Of a stretch of 64,000 nucleotides of DNA, positions 8,875-21,500 are shown one piece after another. Location: assembly GCA_025917655.1 (NCBI GenBank), contig CP084613.1:3722001-3786000 (forward strand). Direction: 5' to 3'. The notes under the pieces were generated by a model. The model was given only the letters and a program-made list of their open reading frames with translations. It had not been told where the DNA came from and searched no databases. Both the position numbers and the translations under genes were made by a program. Position 1 is the first letter of the stretch. Every line of letters begins with the position of its first letter. Source of the stretch: Chlorella sorokiniana (Eukaryota; Chlorophyta; Trebouxiophyceae; Chlorellales; Chlorellaceae).

Positions 8875-11030
8875 TCAACCGCTGAACTGCATCTGCTGAA
8901 AGACTCTGGCACAGCCCACGCCCACAAACGTGGCGGTCGCATAGCCAGTGATGCCGATGAGCAGCGCGGGCACCAGGCTGCCGCGCCATCCCTTGGCCGC
9001 CGCCATGCCCGCCGCCGTCGTGGGGCCTGCCAAGCCAAGACCGTCAGCGTCAGCGTCGCAGGGATGCAGCGGGTCGAGACAGTTTCCGGCGAAGGCCGCT
9101 CACCGCCGATGTTGGCGTTGGATGCCAGGCAGCTCTCTTTGCGGGTGAACCCAAACAGCCGCTCGCCCGCCAGCACCAGCCCAAGGTGTGCTGCAAGGGG
9201 GGAGAGCAGAGCTGTCTTGAAACGCAGCGCGGGGCTGGATTTCTCATTCCACACTGGCACACCCTCCTCACTCGACACGGCGACCGCAGACCAAAGGAAG
9301 AGGGCGGGCGCCGTCTGCATCACCACCGCGATGCTGCCGCTGGCGCCCACAGAGGCAAAGAAGAGCTGCATGAGGATGGCGGCCAGCCCTCGCCCGACGC
9401 GCGCGCAGCGGCGCCAACAACCCGGGGAACAGGGTTGCCAGGGTCACTGCATGGGGAATGGCACGCGATACGGGTGGCAAACGCAAGCCATCGCAGGGCA
9501 GCGTGATACCGCGCGCTTCAAACCCCGGCCATGGCAGCCAGCGCGCCCCACCTGTGATGCCGGTGATGACGGTGATGGAGCCGCCGTTGTAGCGCAGGGC
9601 AAATGCGATCTGGGTGCCGGCAAAGCAGATGGCGGCAGCCACGGCCAGCGCGGTGGCGCCGTGCAACACCGTGATGGTGCGCGCGTCGTCCACGTCGTGG
9701 CTTCCGCTGGCATGTTGCGCTGCTCCTGCCTGCGTCTGTCCTTGCTGCTCCGCAGGCTGCTCTGGCCGCTGCTGTCGCTGCCGCTCGGCGGCCAGGCCCT
9801 CGCTGGGTGCGGTGCGAGCTGCTGCAGCGAGGGCTGGCACCCCCTCCGCGGCCTCTGGAGTGCCCCCGTGGTGGCGGGCGTTGCTGCAGAGGTGGCGGCG
9901 GCGGGCGAGGCGGAGGCTGCTTCGGGGGGCACCTTGCGGGCCAGGGCATACAGGGTGAGGAAGTATGCCGAGACGATCAGGTCGTCGGCGGCCAGCCCCG
10001 CCATGCGGGCGCTGGGCGACAGCGAGAGCGCCTCCGACACCTGCGCGGCAGGCGGCGACACGCACGTGTGGGCACACATGCCAGAAGCATCGTGCCCAGA
10101 CACGCTGCTGCCCACCCCATTCAACCGGAGCAGGGCCCCACGCCAGCCGCTGCTGCTGCTGCGCCCACCGCGACGTAGTTGACGCTGCCCCGATGTGGCG
10201 CGCCGTCAGCGCCGCCGCCACCTTCCAGCCGTCGGGGCCCAGCATGCGCAGCGGCATGAGCTTGAACGCCAGCAGGCTGCCCGCCACCGTGGCCGCCGCC
10301 CCCACGTGAAGGCAGCCAGCAGGCGGCCCGTCTCCCGCAGCACCCGCCTGCGGGCCAGCGCTGGAAGTGAGCGAGCAACAGGCAGCCGGAGCCACCCGGA
10401 GGGATGGCGCGCAGCCGGCAGCCTCGCGCTGGGCAGCGACCGCGCCGTGACCACGCGCCGCCCCTCTCACCGGAGGTCCGCCGAAAAGAGCAGCAGCGGT
10501 ACCGCCAGTGGCAGCAGGTATGCGTTGACGACGCCGTACACGTGGGGCGCCTCTGTCGGCACCACGCCCAGGTTGCTCAGCGCCAGACCAAACAGAGTGC
10601 TGCGGTGCAGCGGGGCGAGGCGCAGCACGCGGTGTTGAAGCGGGCCGAGCTGCGCGTGCAACAGCTCGACATGCTGATAGTGCTCATGCCGCGGGCTGTG
10701 CTACCACCGCGCCTCTGTGCACCTGAGCAGGGCGCCGCTCATTTCCTTGCCCCACTTGGTGCGCTCGCACCACAGCCCCGCACAGCCCGCTGCGGCCAGT
10801 GCCGCCCAAATGCCCCAAGGGCTCTGTCCAAGCAGCGTCTGCTGCGCTTGGTGGCCTGCTGCTGCACTGGCTGCCAAGGAGGCTGCAGGTGCGATTGCCA
10901 GGCAACGGCACGATCTCTGCTTGCGACGTGCACAAAGAAACACGGGCGAGGCGGGGAGCGACGTTGTGAACGCCAGCGCTCGGACGCTCTGCAGCGACGG
11001 CTGGACAGCATGGCGCTGCAGTGCAAGCAT
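8875..11030 (-). CDS. DUF819-family integral membrane protein, probably plastid-targeted
   Basis: DUF819 (YjcL-type) proteins are polytopic membrane proteins of unknown substrate, found in bacteria and plants. Family-typical segments appear in order on the minus strand: SPWGIWAALAAAGCAGLW (about 10820), GLALSNLGVVP with LLPLAVPLLLFSADLRR (10467-10600), ARMAGLAADDLIVSAYFLTL then KVPPE (about 9930-10020), ATALAVAAAICFAGTQIAF (about 9600-9660), QLFFASVGASGSIAVVMQTA (about 9310-9370), ESCLASNANIGG (about 9110-9150), and VGVGCARVFQQM before the stop at 8875. An ATG at 11030 starts a basic, Ser/Ala-rich leader (MLALQRHAVQPSLQSVRALA) that looks like a plastid transit peptide. There are several short introns. 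One frame change near 9400, in a GC dinucleotide tract, breaks the frame before the QLFFASVG exon. It is divergent from the gene at 11437. Confidence 0.82.
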
Positions 11031-11436
11031 CCTGCCGATCAGGCCCGCTGCAGATGGCGCCCTGACTGCCCTGTTACCGCTGGTGTTCAGCAGCCGCTGA
11101 ACGCGACCACTGCAGGGCACAACCGGCGTCTTTGGTATCGAGATGGATTGCACTATGCGTGATGTCAGTAATTTGTTCGTGCAAGTCGAGTTTGCGGGGA
11201 CCTGCTTTCGCTGCTGATGAGGGGCCAGCTCGGCACCCGAGAGCTCTTTTCGAGAGAGAGGCACCAGCCATGCTGTTTGGTTTGATGCCGGCGATCGAAC
11301 GAGGTCCTGACCTCATGAATTTGTTGTCAGCTCGTGAGCGGGCCATGGCCTGAAGGAAGCACATCTCCCGCAGCGTCAGACGGCTCTCCTGCTTCATGCC
11401 TTTCGTTATCAAGGCCAGAATTGATCAAGAAGAACC
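11031..11436. promoter_or_regulatory. Shared upstream region between two divergent genes
   Basis: A 406-base gap between the ATGs of the DUF819 gene (-) and the membrane-protein gene (+). It must hold both 5' UTRs and both promoters. No TATA box or other motif stands out. Confidence 0.3.
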
Positions 11437-14400
11437 ATGGACGTGCCAGAGGGCACTCAGCCCCAGACTTGCCTGCCAGCTACTGGCAGCGCTCCCAACC
11501 AGCCTTACCACAGCAGCAGCCCACCTGCCTCGCCAGATGGGCTTGCAGCGGCGGCGGTCAGCAGGGCGCAGCGGCATCCCCTGAGTCCTGGAGCCGCAGC
11601 AGTGGGTGTGGGAGGCGGAAGCCAGGCGGCGCTGTCTGTTGCGGCCGCTAGTGACCTCAGGTATGTGGCGAAAGTTAGGTGCGGTTTTTCTGCCTGTTCT
11701 GTCGTACGTGCAGCATGCTTAACTAGACAGCGTGATTCGTCAGTTTACAGGCAGCGCTTGCCACTCGTGCCACCAGCGGATACCTCCATCACCTAAGCTT
11801 TTTAATGCCGCGTCCGCGCTGTGCAGCCGCGTCTCCGTGGACAGCCACCACAGCTACGTCAGCCATCGCAGCCGGTGGAGCACAGCGGCCACCGTGGCGA
11901 CCACGGTGGCGGTCAACCCCAGCCGGCACCATGACCCGGCGTCGGGCTCCACAGCGCCGCTCCCAGAGGCGCTGTCTGGCGACAGCAGCGGGAGGCCACG
12001 CCGGTGGCTGCAGCAGCAGGCAGCACCCACGGCCGTGCTGTGTACGGCGGTGGCGGCAGCACCAGCAGCGGCCACTATGGTAGCCTGGGCCGCAGCACGT
12101 CGTCCCCGCGGCGCGACGGCAGCGCGGGCAGCAGCGGGCGGCACGGGCGCGGCGTTGCGGCCCCGAAGGGACAAGCGCAGCGGAAAATGGCGCAGCGACA
12201 CCCGTGGTGGCGGCGGCAGCTGACGACAGCGGCACCAACGGCGCCCAGCTGCCCCCGAGATTGGTTGTTTTCCACCCTGCTGGCGATTTTGGAATAGGAG
12301 TGGACAAGGCCCGCGAGGCGGAGCTGCAGTCGGCAGCTGAAGCTGCGGCGGCGCAGCGGCAGCAGCATCGGCAGCGCGCGGCTGCGGCAGCGCTGGGCCC
12401 CGCCGGCGTGCGGTCGCAGCCAGGCAGCCCCCGCCCCCGACGACGAAGGTGTGACCTCCGCCTACGCCGGCTACCGCCAGATTTACCTCCGGCAAAAGGT
12501 GAGATGGGCTGGGCTGAGATGTGGAGAATGGATGAGGGTGGGACGGAGGAGTTCAATGCTGCAGCCCATCCACACTTGCAGTTGTAGCACGTTTGGCAGC
12601 CAGTGCTCGCCTGCGCTCCCAGCTGGCGCCTCGCGGCCCCGATACGCCGCCTCCCTCCCCCTCAACAACACTTGCCACAGGTTGTGCTGGTGTCGCTGCT
12701 GCTGGTGGACGTTGTGTACCTTGCTGTGCTGCTCATCTTGCGTCTCTCCTGGGGCGACAAGAAGGAGCCGCCAGACCGTGAGCTGCGCCGCGCTCCCGCC
12801 CGGCCGCCCACGACCTGTCGCCGCCCGCGCTGGGGTCCCCAGGAATCTGCGCTCGGGTCACACACACTCACTTACACGCCTGCCCCGGCCGGCGCCGCAC
12901 GCAGTGAACGCATTTGCCAAGTTCTTTGTGGGCTCGCGCCCCCATACCATCAGCATTTCGTACCTGGCAGGGTCGATGTTCACGGGTAGGTGGCCGTCTG
13001 CTGCCCTGCTGGCTACCTGCCTGCCCTCCCTGGCCGGCCACCGTGTGCTGTGTGATCTGTGCGACTTCTGCCAGGCTTCACCCGTCTCCCCCTCCCCCTT
13101 CACCCCCCTCATTCCAAAACACACACTCACCTGCCTCACTCCTGCCTTACACCACACGTTTCCCCTGACCCTGTCCACCCACCGCCTCCTCCTGAATACA
13201 CATGCACACACCACATGCCGTCACCCCATGCTCGCGTGGCGGGTGATGCATTGCTCTTTGGCCCCTCGCAGATCTCATAGCGCTGTATGGCGCCGTACAG
13301 GACTACCCGGCGATCATCACCCTGTTCATCATATGGAGTGTGGTGCTGGGGGTGAGGCCTGGCCGGTGGCGCTGTCCCTGCTCAAAAGCAGGCACTGACT
13401 TTAAGAACATGCCGTGTCAGGCACTTCCCTGCGTGGGGAAGCCATAATTGGGACGCCCCCACTGCCCTCCCTCTTGCTCCTGCAGGCGTTTGCAGTGCTG
13501 GAGCTGGCAATTTTCTTCATCATCCTCCGCCTGCTGCTCCTCATCTCCGCCTTCCAGGTGCACATCGCTGCTGGAAGGGTTGGGGTCGGCAAGCCGCGCT
13601 GTACGCTGCACGTTGGGAGCAGGGGCTGTGGTGTCGAGGTGACGGGGGGCCTCGCTGCGCCCCTCCCTCGTGGCAGCCCAGCCCAGCCATGTTTGTGGTT
13701 GCCTGCCGTGCAGTTGCGATTCTCCATGTCGAGGATGCGCCACCTGCTGCCACCCACAAGCTTCGGCGGCTGGATTGCAGGTGAGCGGACCCCTATAGTT
13801 GATTGTTCGCTCTGCTGCGCTGCGCTGGCAGGCCCTGGCCACTTTTACGGACTGGTTGGCAATCTCGTCAACCCTAAACCTTGCCTGCGTGCTTCATTAC
13901 CGACTGTCCTGCAGGGGCGGGCCGCGGTTTCGGTGCTGCCGCCTCGACTGCCTGGAGCACCGCCCTCCGGCCGTTCCAGGCGAGCGACCGCCGCCGCCGG
14001 GCCACGCCTCAGGCTTCAGCCCCCGACCGTCCTCAGGCGTGAGGGCTTCCAGGGCGTCTAGTGCGACAGCTCGCAGCACGGCGCAGCCCCTGGCACACCC
14101 AGGCACCATCCACATGTGGTGGGCGGCCCCAGCGCCACGCAGCAGGCGCCCGCCAGCCCCGCTGCAGCGCAGCTCACTGCGGCGCGGTCCTCGGCTCTGT
14201 TCCGCGCTGCCCTCACGCGCATGGTCAGCGAGCAGCAGCGGGGGCAGCAGGAGCCAGAGAGACCTGCTCAAGACCTGGAGCAAGGTGCAGCGCCCGGAGC
14301 AGAGCACAACCGCGGCAGCCCCTCCAGTGACGGCCAGCAGGGCGATGCGCCTGATGCAAGGGCTGCAGCCGAGTCGCAGCAGGGCAACGGCAGCCTGGAA

Positions 14401-14900
14401 CGCTTGTACAGCCGCATCATGCAAGACATATCTGCGGTGGCCGCAACACCCGGCGGCAGCAGCGCACGGCAGCGGCAGCGGCGCCTTGAGCGGGAGAGCC
14501 GCAGACGGGCCATGACGGCGAACAGCGCAGTCAGCAACGCGCGGCAGCCCAGCGCAATAGCGAGTCACAGCGATGCCAGCAGCGGCGACAACAACGCCAC
14601 TGCACCGAGCAGACCCAGGGGCCAGGGGGTGATGTGGAGCGTGCTGCTGTCGCTGCCCAGCGCTCAACAGCCGCAGCAGCGCCCAGCAGCGGTCCCCCAA
14701 GTCTTCAGGAGCTGGTCATGCTTCTCAGCTTCCACACGCAGCAGGTGCAGCTGCGGCGACAGCAGGCAGCGCAGCAGAGCGGCGCAGCGGTCCCTCTGGT
14801 CAGTCTGGACGCACCTGCCCCTCTGTCTGATTGCGAGCCCCTGCCCACCTTTGGTGGCAGCAGCGGCGTGGGGAGTGCCGCCGCGATGCCGCCTGTGTGA
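11437..14900 (+). CDS. Unrecognised multi-spanning membrane protein with low-complexity ends
   Basis: I do not recognise the family. The ATG at 11437 opens a Ser/Pro/Ala-rich exon (MDVPEGTQPQTCLPATG) ending at a GTATGT donor after 11660. A second large exon (about 11830-12495) is Gly/Ser/Ala-rich, then reads RLVVFHPAGDFGIGVDKARE and AYAGYRQIYLRQK. The following short exons are hydrophobic: VLVSLLLVDVVYLAVLLILR (about 12683-12742), FFVGSRPHTISISYLAGSMF (about 12920-12985), ALYGAVQDYPAIITLFIIW (about 13282-13335) and AVLELAIFFIILRLLLLISA (about 13493-13554). This implies about four membrane helices. The C-terminal half (about 13915-14625, then 14690-14900) is Gln/Ala/Ser-rich and ends AAAMPPV. 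One C run near 12435 is out of frame by one base. Confidence 0.5.
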
Positions 14901-15567
14901 TGCAACCCTCAATCCAGCACGACTGAATCAGCCACACAATGAATCCGCTCATGTTATCTGGGAACTGCAACGAGTCCACCAAATAATGACCCAACCTTTC
15001 TTGCTGATTTTGATCTCCCGCGCCGCTCGCCACTACCTTCCTCTTACAGCAATCAACCATTGGCAGCGGCGAGCTTTCCTGCAGCGCTGCCTAACTGACT
15101 AGCGCCATGCCTTTTTGAGCTTCCTGCCCCCAACACCATGGTCGTAATCCCAATGCCCGTGCACTGCAGCTTTCCAAACGGTTTAAATGAGTGGCTGGCT
15201 AGGGTGGTCCCACCTCACAGGGTGAGCTGGCCATCTGCACGACCCGGCCGGTACGGCATCGAAAGACGACAGCAGGCAAATTGATTTTTTGTGTTTTTTC
15301 GATGTACTGTTTGATTCAGGAGAGCGTCGCCAGAGGCTCGGAAGTGCCAGCTCAATGACCTAGACCTGCGACTTGGGGCGCTGTGCCGAAGTACATGTGG
15401 AAGGGCAGGCGCCGAAGGGCCCACCATCAACTACTCTTCGCGCCTCTCCTGCAAGAGGACCACATGGCCAGCCCCGCGGATGGGGCGCCGCCGCCGCCGC
15501 TCACCAGCCGCCCATCTGCAGGCGGCGCCGGACCCTCCCCAAGAGCCGCTCATTAGCCCATCCGTCC
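14901..15567. other. Intergenic region upstream of the K+ channel
   Basis: 667 bases between tandem plus genes. It holds the 3' UTR of the membrane-protein gene and the 5' region of the channel. An ATG at 15464 opens a frame that closes before the channel coding frame, so it is not used as the start here. No other feature is seen. Confidence 0.4.
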
Positions 15568-18500
15568 ATGGGAGAAGGAAACCCCTCGCTGGGTCGGGGG
15601 TCATCATTTGAGCGAGGGCTGTCGCGGGGTTCAGGCGTGGCTGGCAACGGGCCCCCCAGCCTGAAGCGTTCCTCGCAAATCGAGCGGCGGCCCACCATGG
15701 TCACGTCAGTCTCAGCTGCTGACAGGGTGAGTTTTTTTTCTGGTCTACAAGTGCGTGGTAATGGTCTGGTGGTAATGTTGGTCGGGTGCTGACTCCTGTG
15801 TGTGTTGAGGGTGGGGCGGGGGCGAGGCGAGCGGATCGCGGTGGCGGCGGGCGGGAGTGCTTATGACGGCAGCGGCGGGCAACTGAGGCTGACTCCACTG
15901 CCTTGGCTGACTTCCATGCCTTCTGCTGCCTCCTCTTTTGCACAGTTCTACGGACTGAACGCGACGGTGGGCCGGAAGCTGCAGGACGCCGTCCCCAAGG
16001 GCATGATCCACCCCAGCTCGCCTTGGTGAGGCTTGGCCCGGGTAGCTGCCTCCCCTTGGCAAAGTTGAGCCGTGCCGTCTGCTGCAAGCCGTCGTTGGGG
16101 GCAGCCGTGCAGAGATGTTGCCGCCATCCCACGCCCACGCTCGCCCCACCCTCTGCCCGCCCCACCCCTGCAGGTACCAGGCCTGGTGGCACACCACTGT
16201 CCTGGTGTCGGCCATCACCGCGTTCCTTCAGCCCTTCTACATCGCCTTTGCCCCGCCCGGCCTGTATCCGTACGACTCCCGGGCTCCATCCTGGTCTACA
16301 TCATGATGGTGGGTGAGCCGCTGGGCAAGCCAGGGTTTTCAGTAAGCAGGGGAGCACGGCTGGCACGGCGGAGCCCTTCGTAAATGACTGGCGGTCAGGT
16401 TCACATCGCATATACAAGCAGATACGCACACGGATGGTCTCTCCCTCTCCACCTCTTGCTTGGGGTTCTCGCCCACCCGCCCCGGCGCTGCAGGGTCTGA
16501 TTGTGACGGACATTGCGGTGAACTTCCGGGTGGCTCGGTTCAAGGACGGGGAGCTGGTGACAGACAAGCGGCGCCTGGCCCTCGACTACCTTCGCTCCTA
16601 CTTCCTGGTGGACCTGCTGTCGGGTGTGTGTGTGGATGTGTGTTGGGGGTCGGCGGGCGGGGTCGGCGGGGTGGGGGTGGGGAGGCATGCGGGGGCTGAT
16701 TTGGACGGGGGGCGGCATGAGGGTTGCTTCCTAGCTGAAAGGGCGGTGCATGATGTGGAGCCATGGGCAGGGGCTTCCACACCGGCAGCCCTGGGGACTT
16801 GCACAGGCAGCCGTGCGCCCCTGGTGTCCTCTTCCGCGGCACCGCCACACATGCCCCTACCACCGCACCCGCTGCTTCTTCGTCCATTGTGCAGTGCTGC
16901 CCCTGGACGAGATCGCCCTGGCAATTGCGGGCCTGAACGGCCCTGACTGGGTCAACGACCCCACCAAGGCCTACTACCTGTCCACGCTGCGCTTGGTGGC
17001 CCTGGTGAGCGCAGCAGTACAGCGGTACAGCTCATGCAGTACAGCTCGCCCCTGTGCCTGGCCAACCGTGCTTGCACGGATACCCCCTCCTGCCGTCCTC
17101 CGCTTCCCTGCAGCTGCGCTGCTACCGCCTCTTCTGGTTCTTCTCTTTCCTGACCTATTCGCTGGCGACCCCGCTGCTGCTGGTGACGATCCTGCGAAAC
17201 GTGCTGGTGCGCTCTGGTTGACGCTGCGCTGTTGTGCTGACCCCGCTGGGCTCCTGTGCACAATAGCGCACTCCCCACCGCCCGTTGTCCACCTCAATCT
17301 CAACAACCCACATGCTGACACCTGACACCCAGCACCCCACCTGCCCCAGATGACCTTCTACATCGCCAACTTTGAGGCCTGCCTGCTCTACTACATCGCG
17401 CGGCAGGGCGGCTTTGGCGAGGAGACGTGGGTGCAGGCGCTGGGCAGCGGCTGGTTTGCAGGCAAATCCATCGCGACGCAGTACATCTAGTGAGCCGGGG
17501 GGGGGTCAGTCGCGGCTGTACGTGTGTGGGGTGGCGTGGGGACATTTGTGGGGCTGTTACACGAGTGCGGGCAGGTGGGTGGCCGTGTCTGAGTGGGCGT
17601 GCTGCAGGGAGTTGTGGGGGAGCTGTGGGAGTGACAGCTTGTTATATGTTTACCCGCGGTGGACAGCCAAATGCGATGACTCAGTGAGCTGCCTGCGGCC
17701 GCCGCCCTGCTCGCACTCCCAGCCCTGCCCCACCCCTCGATCCCCTGCCCGCCCAGCTCCCTCTACTGGGCCACCGTCACCCTGGCGACAGTTGGCTATG
17801 GGGACTTGCACGCCTGTGAGCCTGCCTGCCTGCCTGACATGCCCTCCAAACAGCCGCTCCAGCCCGTGCGCAGCCGCTCCAGTCTTGCCTGGCCCGCGAG
17901 TGTGCTGCCGCCGCAGGAAGGCTGTCCAGCCGTGGCGGCCTGCTCTGCCCGGTGCCGCAGTGCGCCCGCTGAGGCGGAACCCCTGTGCTGCTGGCCGCCG
18001 CTGCCGCAGACTCACCCGTGGAGGCCGGCTTTGTAGTTTGCGTAGTGTTCTTCAACATTTTCTACGGTGCCTACCTCATCGGCTCCATCACGCTGCTGGT
18101 GGTGAAGGGCGACGAGCGTGTTGGCCAGGCAAGCACCGCTCACGCGGGCTTGGCGGCGGGGCCGCAGCCTACCACCTGTGCTGAGGCTCCAGCCCCTGCG
18201 CTGCTCTTCGCGCAGCCAACTCCCCGCCGTACCCCCGCACACGTTGCCGCAGTACCGCGAGCAGATGCGGCACCTGCAGGCCTACGCTGGCATGAACAAC
18301 CTGACGCCGGTGAGAAGCTTGCCCTCGCTTGCTGTCCTGCGGCAGCCTGGGTTGTTTGCCGCGTCCCGGCACGTTTTTTGCGGTGCACACTGTCCATGGC
18401 AAGCAGACGCAAGCGCATGCTGAGGCTGTGCATGGTGCACGGTTTCCTCCTTGCAGGAGCTCCGCGAATCGATGCTGGCACACCTCAAGCTGCACTTCAA

Positions 18501-21500
18501 CAACGTCAACCGCAACGACGAGGGCGTGCTGCGCGCGTACCCCTCCACCATCCGCCGCCGCGTCCTGCGCTTCCTCTACCTCGACGTGCTGCACGGCTCC
18601 ACCCTCTTCGACGGCGCCAAGCAGCGCTTCCTGGACGCGCTGCTGGCGGCGGCGCGCGTGGAGGCCTACCTGCCGAATGTGGGTGGCCCCACCCGCGGGC
18701 GGCGCCGCAAGGCGGCTGACGGGGCTGGAGGTTGGCCCGACTGGGTGCAGCTGTGGGAGGGTGTGATGCTCCCCTCCCCTGCCCCTTAGGTAGAGGTCAT
18801 TCTAGCCTGCGTCACCCACCACCACCACCACCACCATACCACACACACACCCCATCCGCCCACCCACAGGTGGAGGTTGTGAGCGAGGGCGATACCGTGA
18901 ACGAGCTCATGGTGGTGGTGGAGGGGAGCTCTCCTCCTACCGCGCCTCCTCCCTGCACAACGCAGAGGCAAGGCCGCTGTGTCGTCTCGGGAGGGCGCTT
19001 GGGCGCTTCCCTGCGGCACGGATGCCTCTCTCTAGCAGCTGACTCTTTGCCCGGCACGCCACCCAGTCCAGCCAGCCCAGCGTGCAGCCCATTTGGTCCG
19101 CTGGTGGGCTCAGCCGCTGCACTGCGGGGGCGCTTCGATCCCCATCCCTGCCCCTGCAGGATGTTGTGCTGGACCTCAGCGGCAACCACAGCGTGCGGGG
19201 CGGGCGCACCTGCTTCCTGCGGGAGGGCGATGCCTTTGGCCACGTGGCCTTCTTCACGGGTGCCGAGCAGATGGAGGTGGGGGCGGCGCCCGGCCTGCCC
19301 CCATGGCTGGCCTGCCTTCTGCGTCCACAGTGCTGCACCCAGTTGCTGGCTGCCCTGCCTCTCACCCCCCACACACACAACCCCTCACCCCCGCCCCCCT
19401 TCCCCCAACCCCTCACCCCCCTTCCTCGGCCCCCGAGCAGACGGTGTCCACGCTGAGCGTGGCGCGCGTGCTGGCCATACACCGCAGCGACTACGAGTCC
19501 ATTGCCGACCGCTTCCAGGACTCTGCCCGCGCCGTGCTGGAGAACCTGCTGCGCTACACGCAGCAGGTGGGGGTCCCCGACGGCGCTCTGGCGGCTTGCG
19601 CTCAAGCAACTGCCTTCCCGCTAGCTCGGCCGCCCTTTCCCGGGCCGGTCATACGGCAGCGTTCAACCATTACAGCAGCGCAGCTGGCTGCCCCCACTGC
19701 CCCGCAGCTAACGGCCGAAGAGTTCATTGGGAGTGGGGGCTCTGATGCTCTTCAAGAGGTGCTGGCCTCTGAGGAGGCAGCCAAGCTGCAGTTTGGGGCG
19801 CCCGCTGCTACGCACGGCTGCAACGGCGGCAGCAACGACCATGTGGCGGGCCTGTTGGGCCGGCCCTCGCCGTTTGCGGCCGACAGAGGGCGGGCGAGCC
19901 CCGCGATGCTCACGCCGCGCCAGCAGCAGGCGGTGGGGCGCCTAATGCGGGTGCAGGCGCTGGTGGCGCATTTCGTGGCGAAGCACGACGAGGATCGGGT
20001 CATGGTGGGGCTGCCTCTGCTGGCCGCGGTCCGGCACCTCCGTGCGCAGCCGCCGCTGACCCCCATCCTCCTGCCTCCTCAAGCGGCGGCGCACCAGTCT
20101 CCTCCCACGTTTTGTCATCGCAGGAATTCCTGTACGCCGCAAGCCGAGGGAACATCCAGCGCCTGCGCGCGTTCCTGGAGCAGGGCTTCGACCCCGACTC
20201 CTCAGACTATGGTGTGAGGGGCAGGGGAGTGGTCTGGCCGGTTTTCAGGCTCCATACTGGGCTTAGATGCATGTAGCCCCGCTGTAGCGCAGGTTGGGGC
20301 CCCACAGCAGCACAAGGGAGCTGCAGTGGGTGGGCAGTTCCCATCCCCCTTGGAGCAGGGGGCTGCCCAACACCCAGCAGATGTTGCGTGGCAGCGCCTG
20401 CGCAAGGCCGCCAGGTGGCAAGATGCATGACCTGCACCCTTCTTGGCCCCCCACGCTGTGCTTGCGCAGACGGGCGCACGGGGCTCATGCTGGCCTGCGT
20501 GAAGGGCTTCAAGGGAGAGCGTGCAGCTGCTGCTGGAGGCGGGGGCAAACCCCAACAAGAGGGACACCTTTGGGGGCACCGCAATGTGAGAGGCGCTGCG
20601 CGTGCGCCCACGGCAGCGCCTGCTGTCAGCGACATGCGTGCCATACAGATACAGGAGTATTTGGCATTGCTGCCTCCCTCGACTCCCCAGCGCCTGCTGT
20701 TGCATGGCAACCCGATGCTGTCAACCACACACGCCATGCCGCAGGTGGGAGGCCTGCCAGCACGGCCACGACTCGTGCGTGGACCTGCTGCTGGCGGCAG
20801 GGGGCAGGTGGGCCGCTGGGCATGCCCCCACACAGCCCGCTCTGAAAGGCGCACCGCTCAAAAGGCAAACCCAGGGCGGCGGTCTAGTCTGCACTGACCT
20901 CGAACACAACCTTCTCCCAGCCCCCGCCAACCCCCCCCGCCCCCCCGCCCCACCCCTCCCCCGCGCCTCCACCCCTTCAGCCTGGGCAAGGAGGGCGTGG
21001 ACGAGGCCTCCCTGCTCTGCACCTGCGTCTTTTCAGGGGAGCTGGGCCTGCTCCGCCGCCTGCTGCGCTCGGGCGCCCACCCAGACGGCGGCGACTACGA
21101 CCGCCGCACGCCGTTGCACATTGCCGCAGGTGCTTGTCGCTTGGGATTGGGCTTCTACGCTCGAAAGGGGGGCCAGGGGGGGGGGGGCGGCGGCGGGGCT
21201 CATGCGCGCGCGCACGCGACAGCGGGCGGGGTGGCGAGGGCCACAACGGAGCGCTGGCCTGTTCCCGTGGGCAGACGTGGGGACAAGCAAAGACGCATTG
21301 CCCTCAGGCCGGCTCATGACGCGCCTGCCCGGCTGTTGACCGCTGCAGCCGAGGGCAATCTGCCGGCAGTGGAGGTTCTTGTGGAGGCAGGCGCGGACAC
21401 CGCCGTCACCGACCGTTGGGGCAACACGCCGCTGGATGAGGCAAGGCGTGTGGGGGCGCGGGCTGTGGCGGCTTTCCTCGAGGGCCACCTGCACAGCTGA
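15568..21500 (+). CDS. Shaker-type K+ channel with cyclic-nucleotide-binding domain and ankyrin repeats
   Basis: A voltage-gated-type K+ channel of the plant AKT/SKOR-like architecture, with many exons. The start at 15568 gives a Ser/Gly-rich cytosolic N-terminus. S1 is AWWHTTVLVSAITAFLQPFY (about 16180), S2-S3 run from LIVTDIAVNFRVARF to LDYLRSYFLVDLLS (16498-16620), S4 is STLRLVAL/LRCYRLFWFF across an intron (16981-17150), and S5 follows. The pore exon has the K+ selectivity motif TVGYGD at 17788-17805, then S6 (VVCVVFFNIFYGAYLIGSIT, about 18038). The C-linker is at 18250-18680. The cyclic-nucleotide-binding domain includes VEVVSEGDTVNELMVVVEG (18871) and CFLREGDAFGHVAFF (about 19210). Ankyrin repeats at about 20125-21480 include DYDRRTPLHIAAG and DRWGNTPLDEARR. 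At 16278-16283 one base is missing to hold the S1-S2 frame. S4 has few, irregularly spaced Arg. Confidence 0.92.
18816..18857. repeat. Intronic CCA/CA microsatellite
   Basis: A run of ACC units followed by ACACACACAC, inside an intron of the K+ channel between the C-linker and the nucleotide-binding domain. It has no coding role. Confidence 0.8.
20930..21200. repeat. Homopolymer-rich channel introns
   Basis: Two introns between ankyrin exons carry long C-rich (about 20930-20970) and G-rich (about 21175-21200) tracts. Similar C/CA-rich introns occur at 19370-19435. Tracts like these are hard to read accurately. Confidence 0.6.

Noticed and set aside
16278-16283. K+ channel as a pseudogene because of the frame break
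   Set aside because: The rest of the gene is intact, and the same kind of one-base slip occurs in essential genes of this window.
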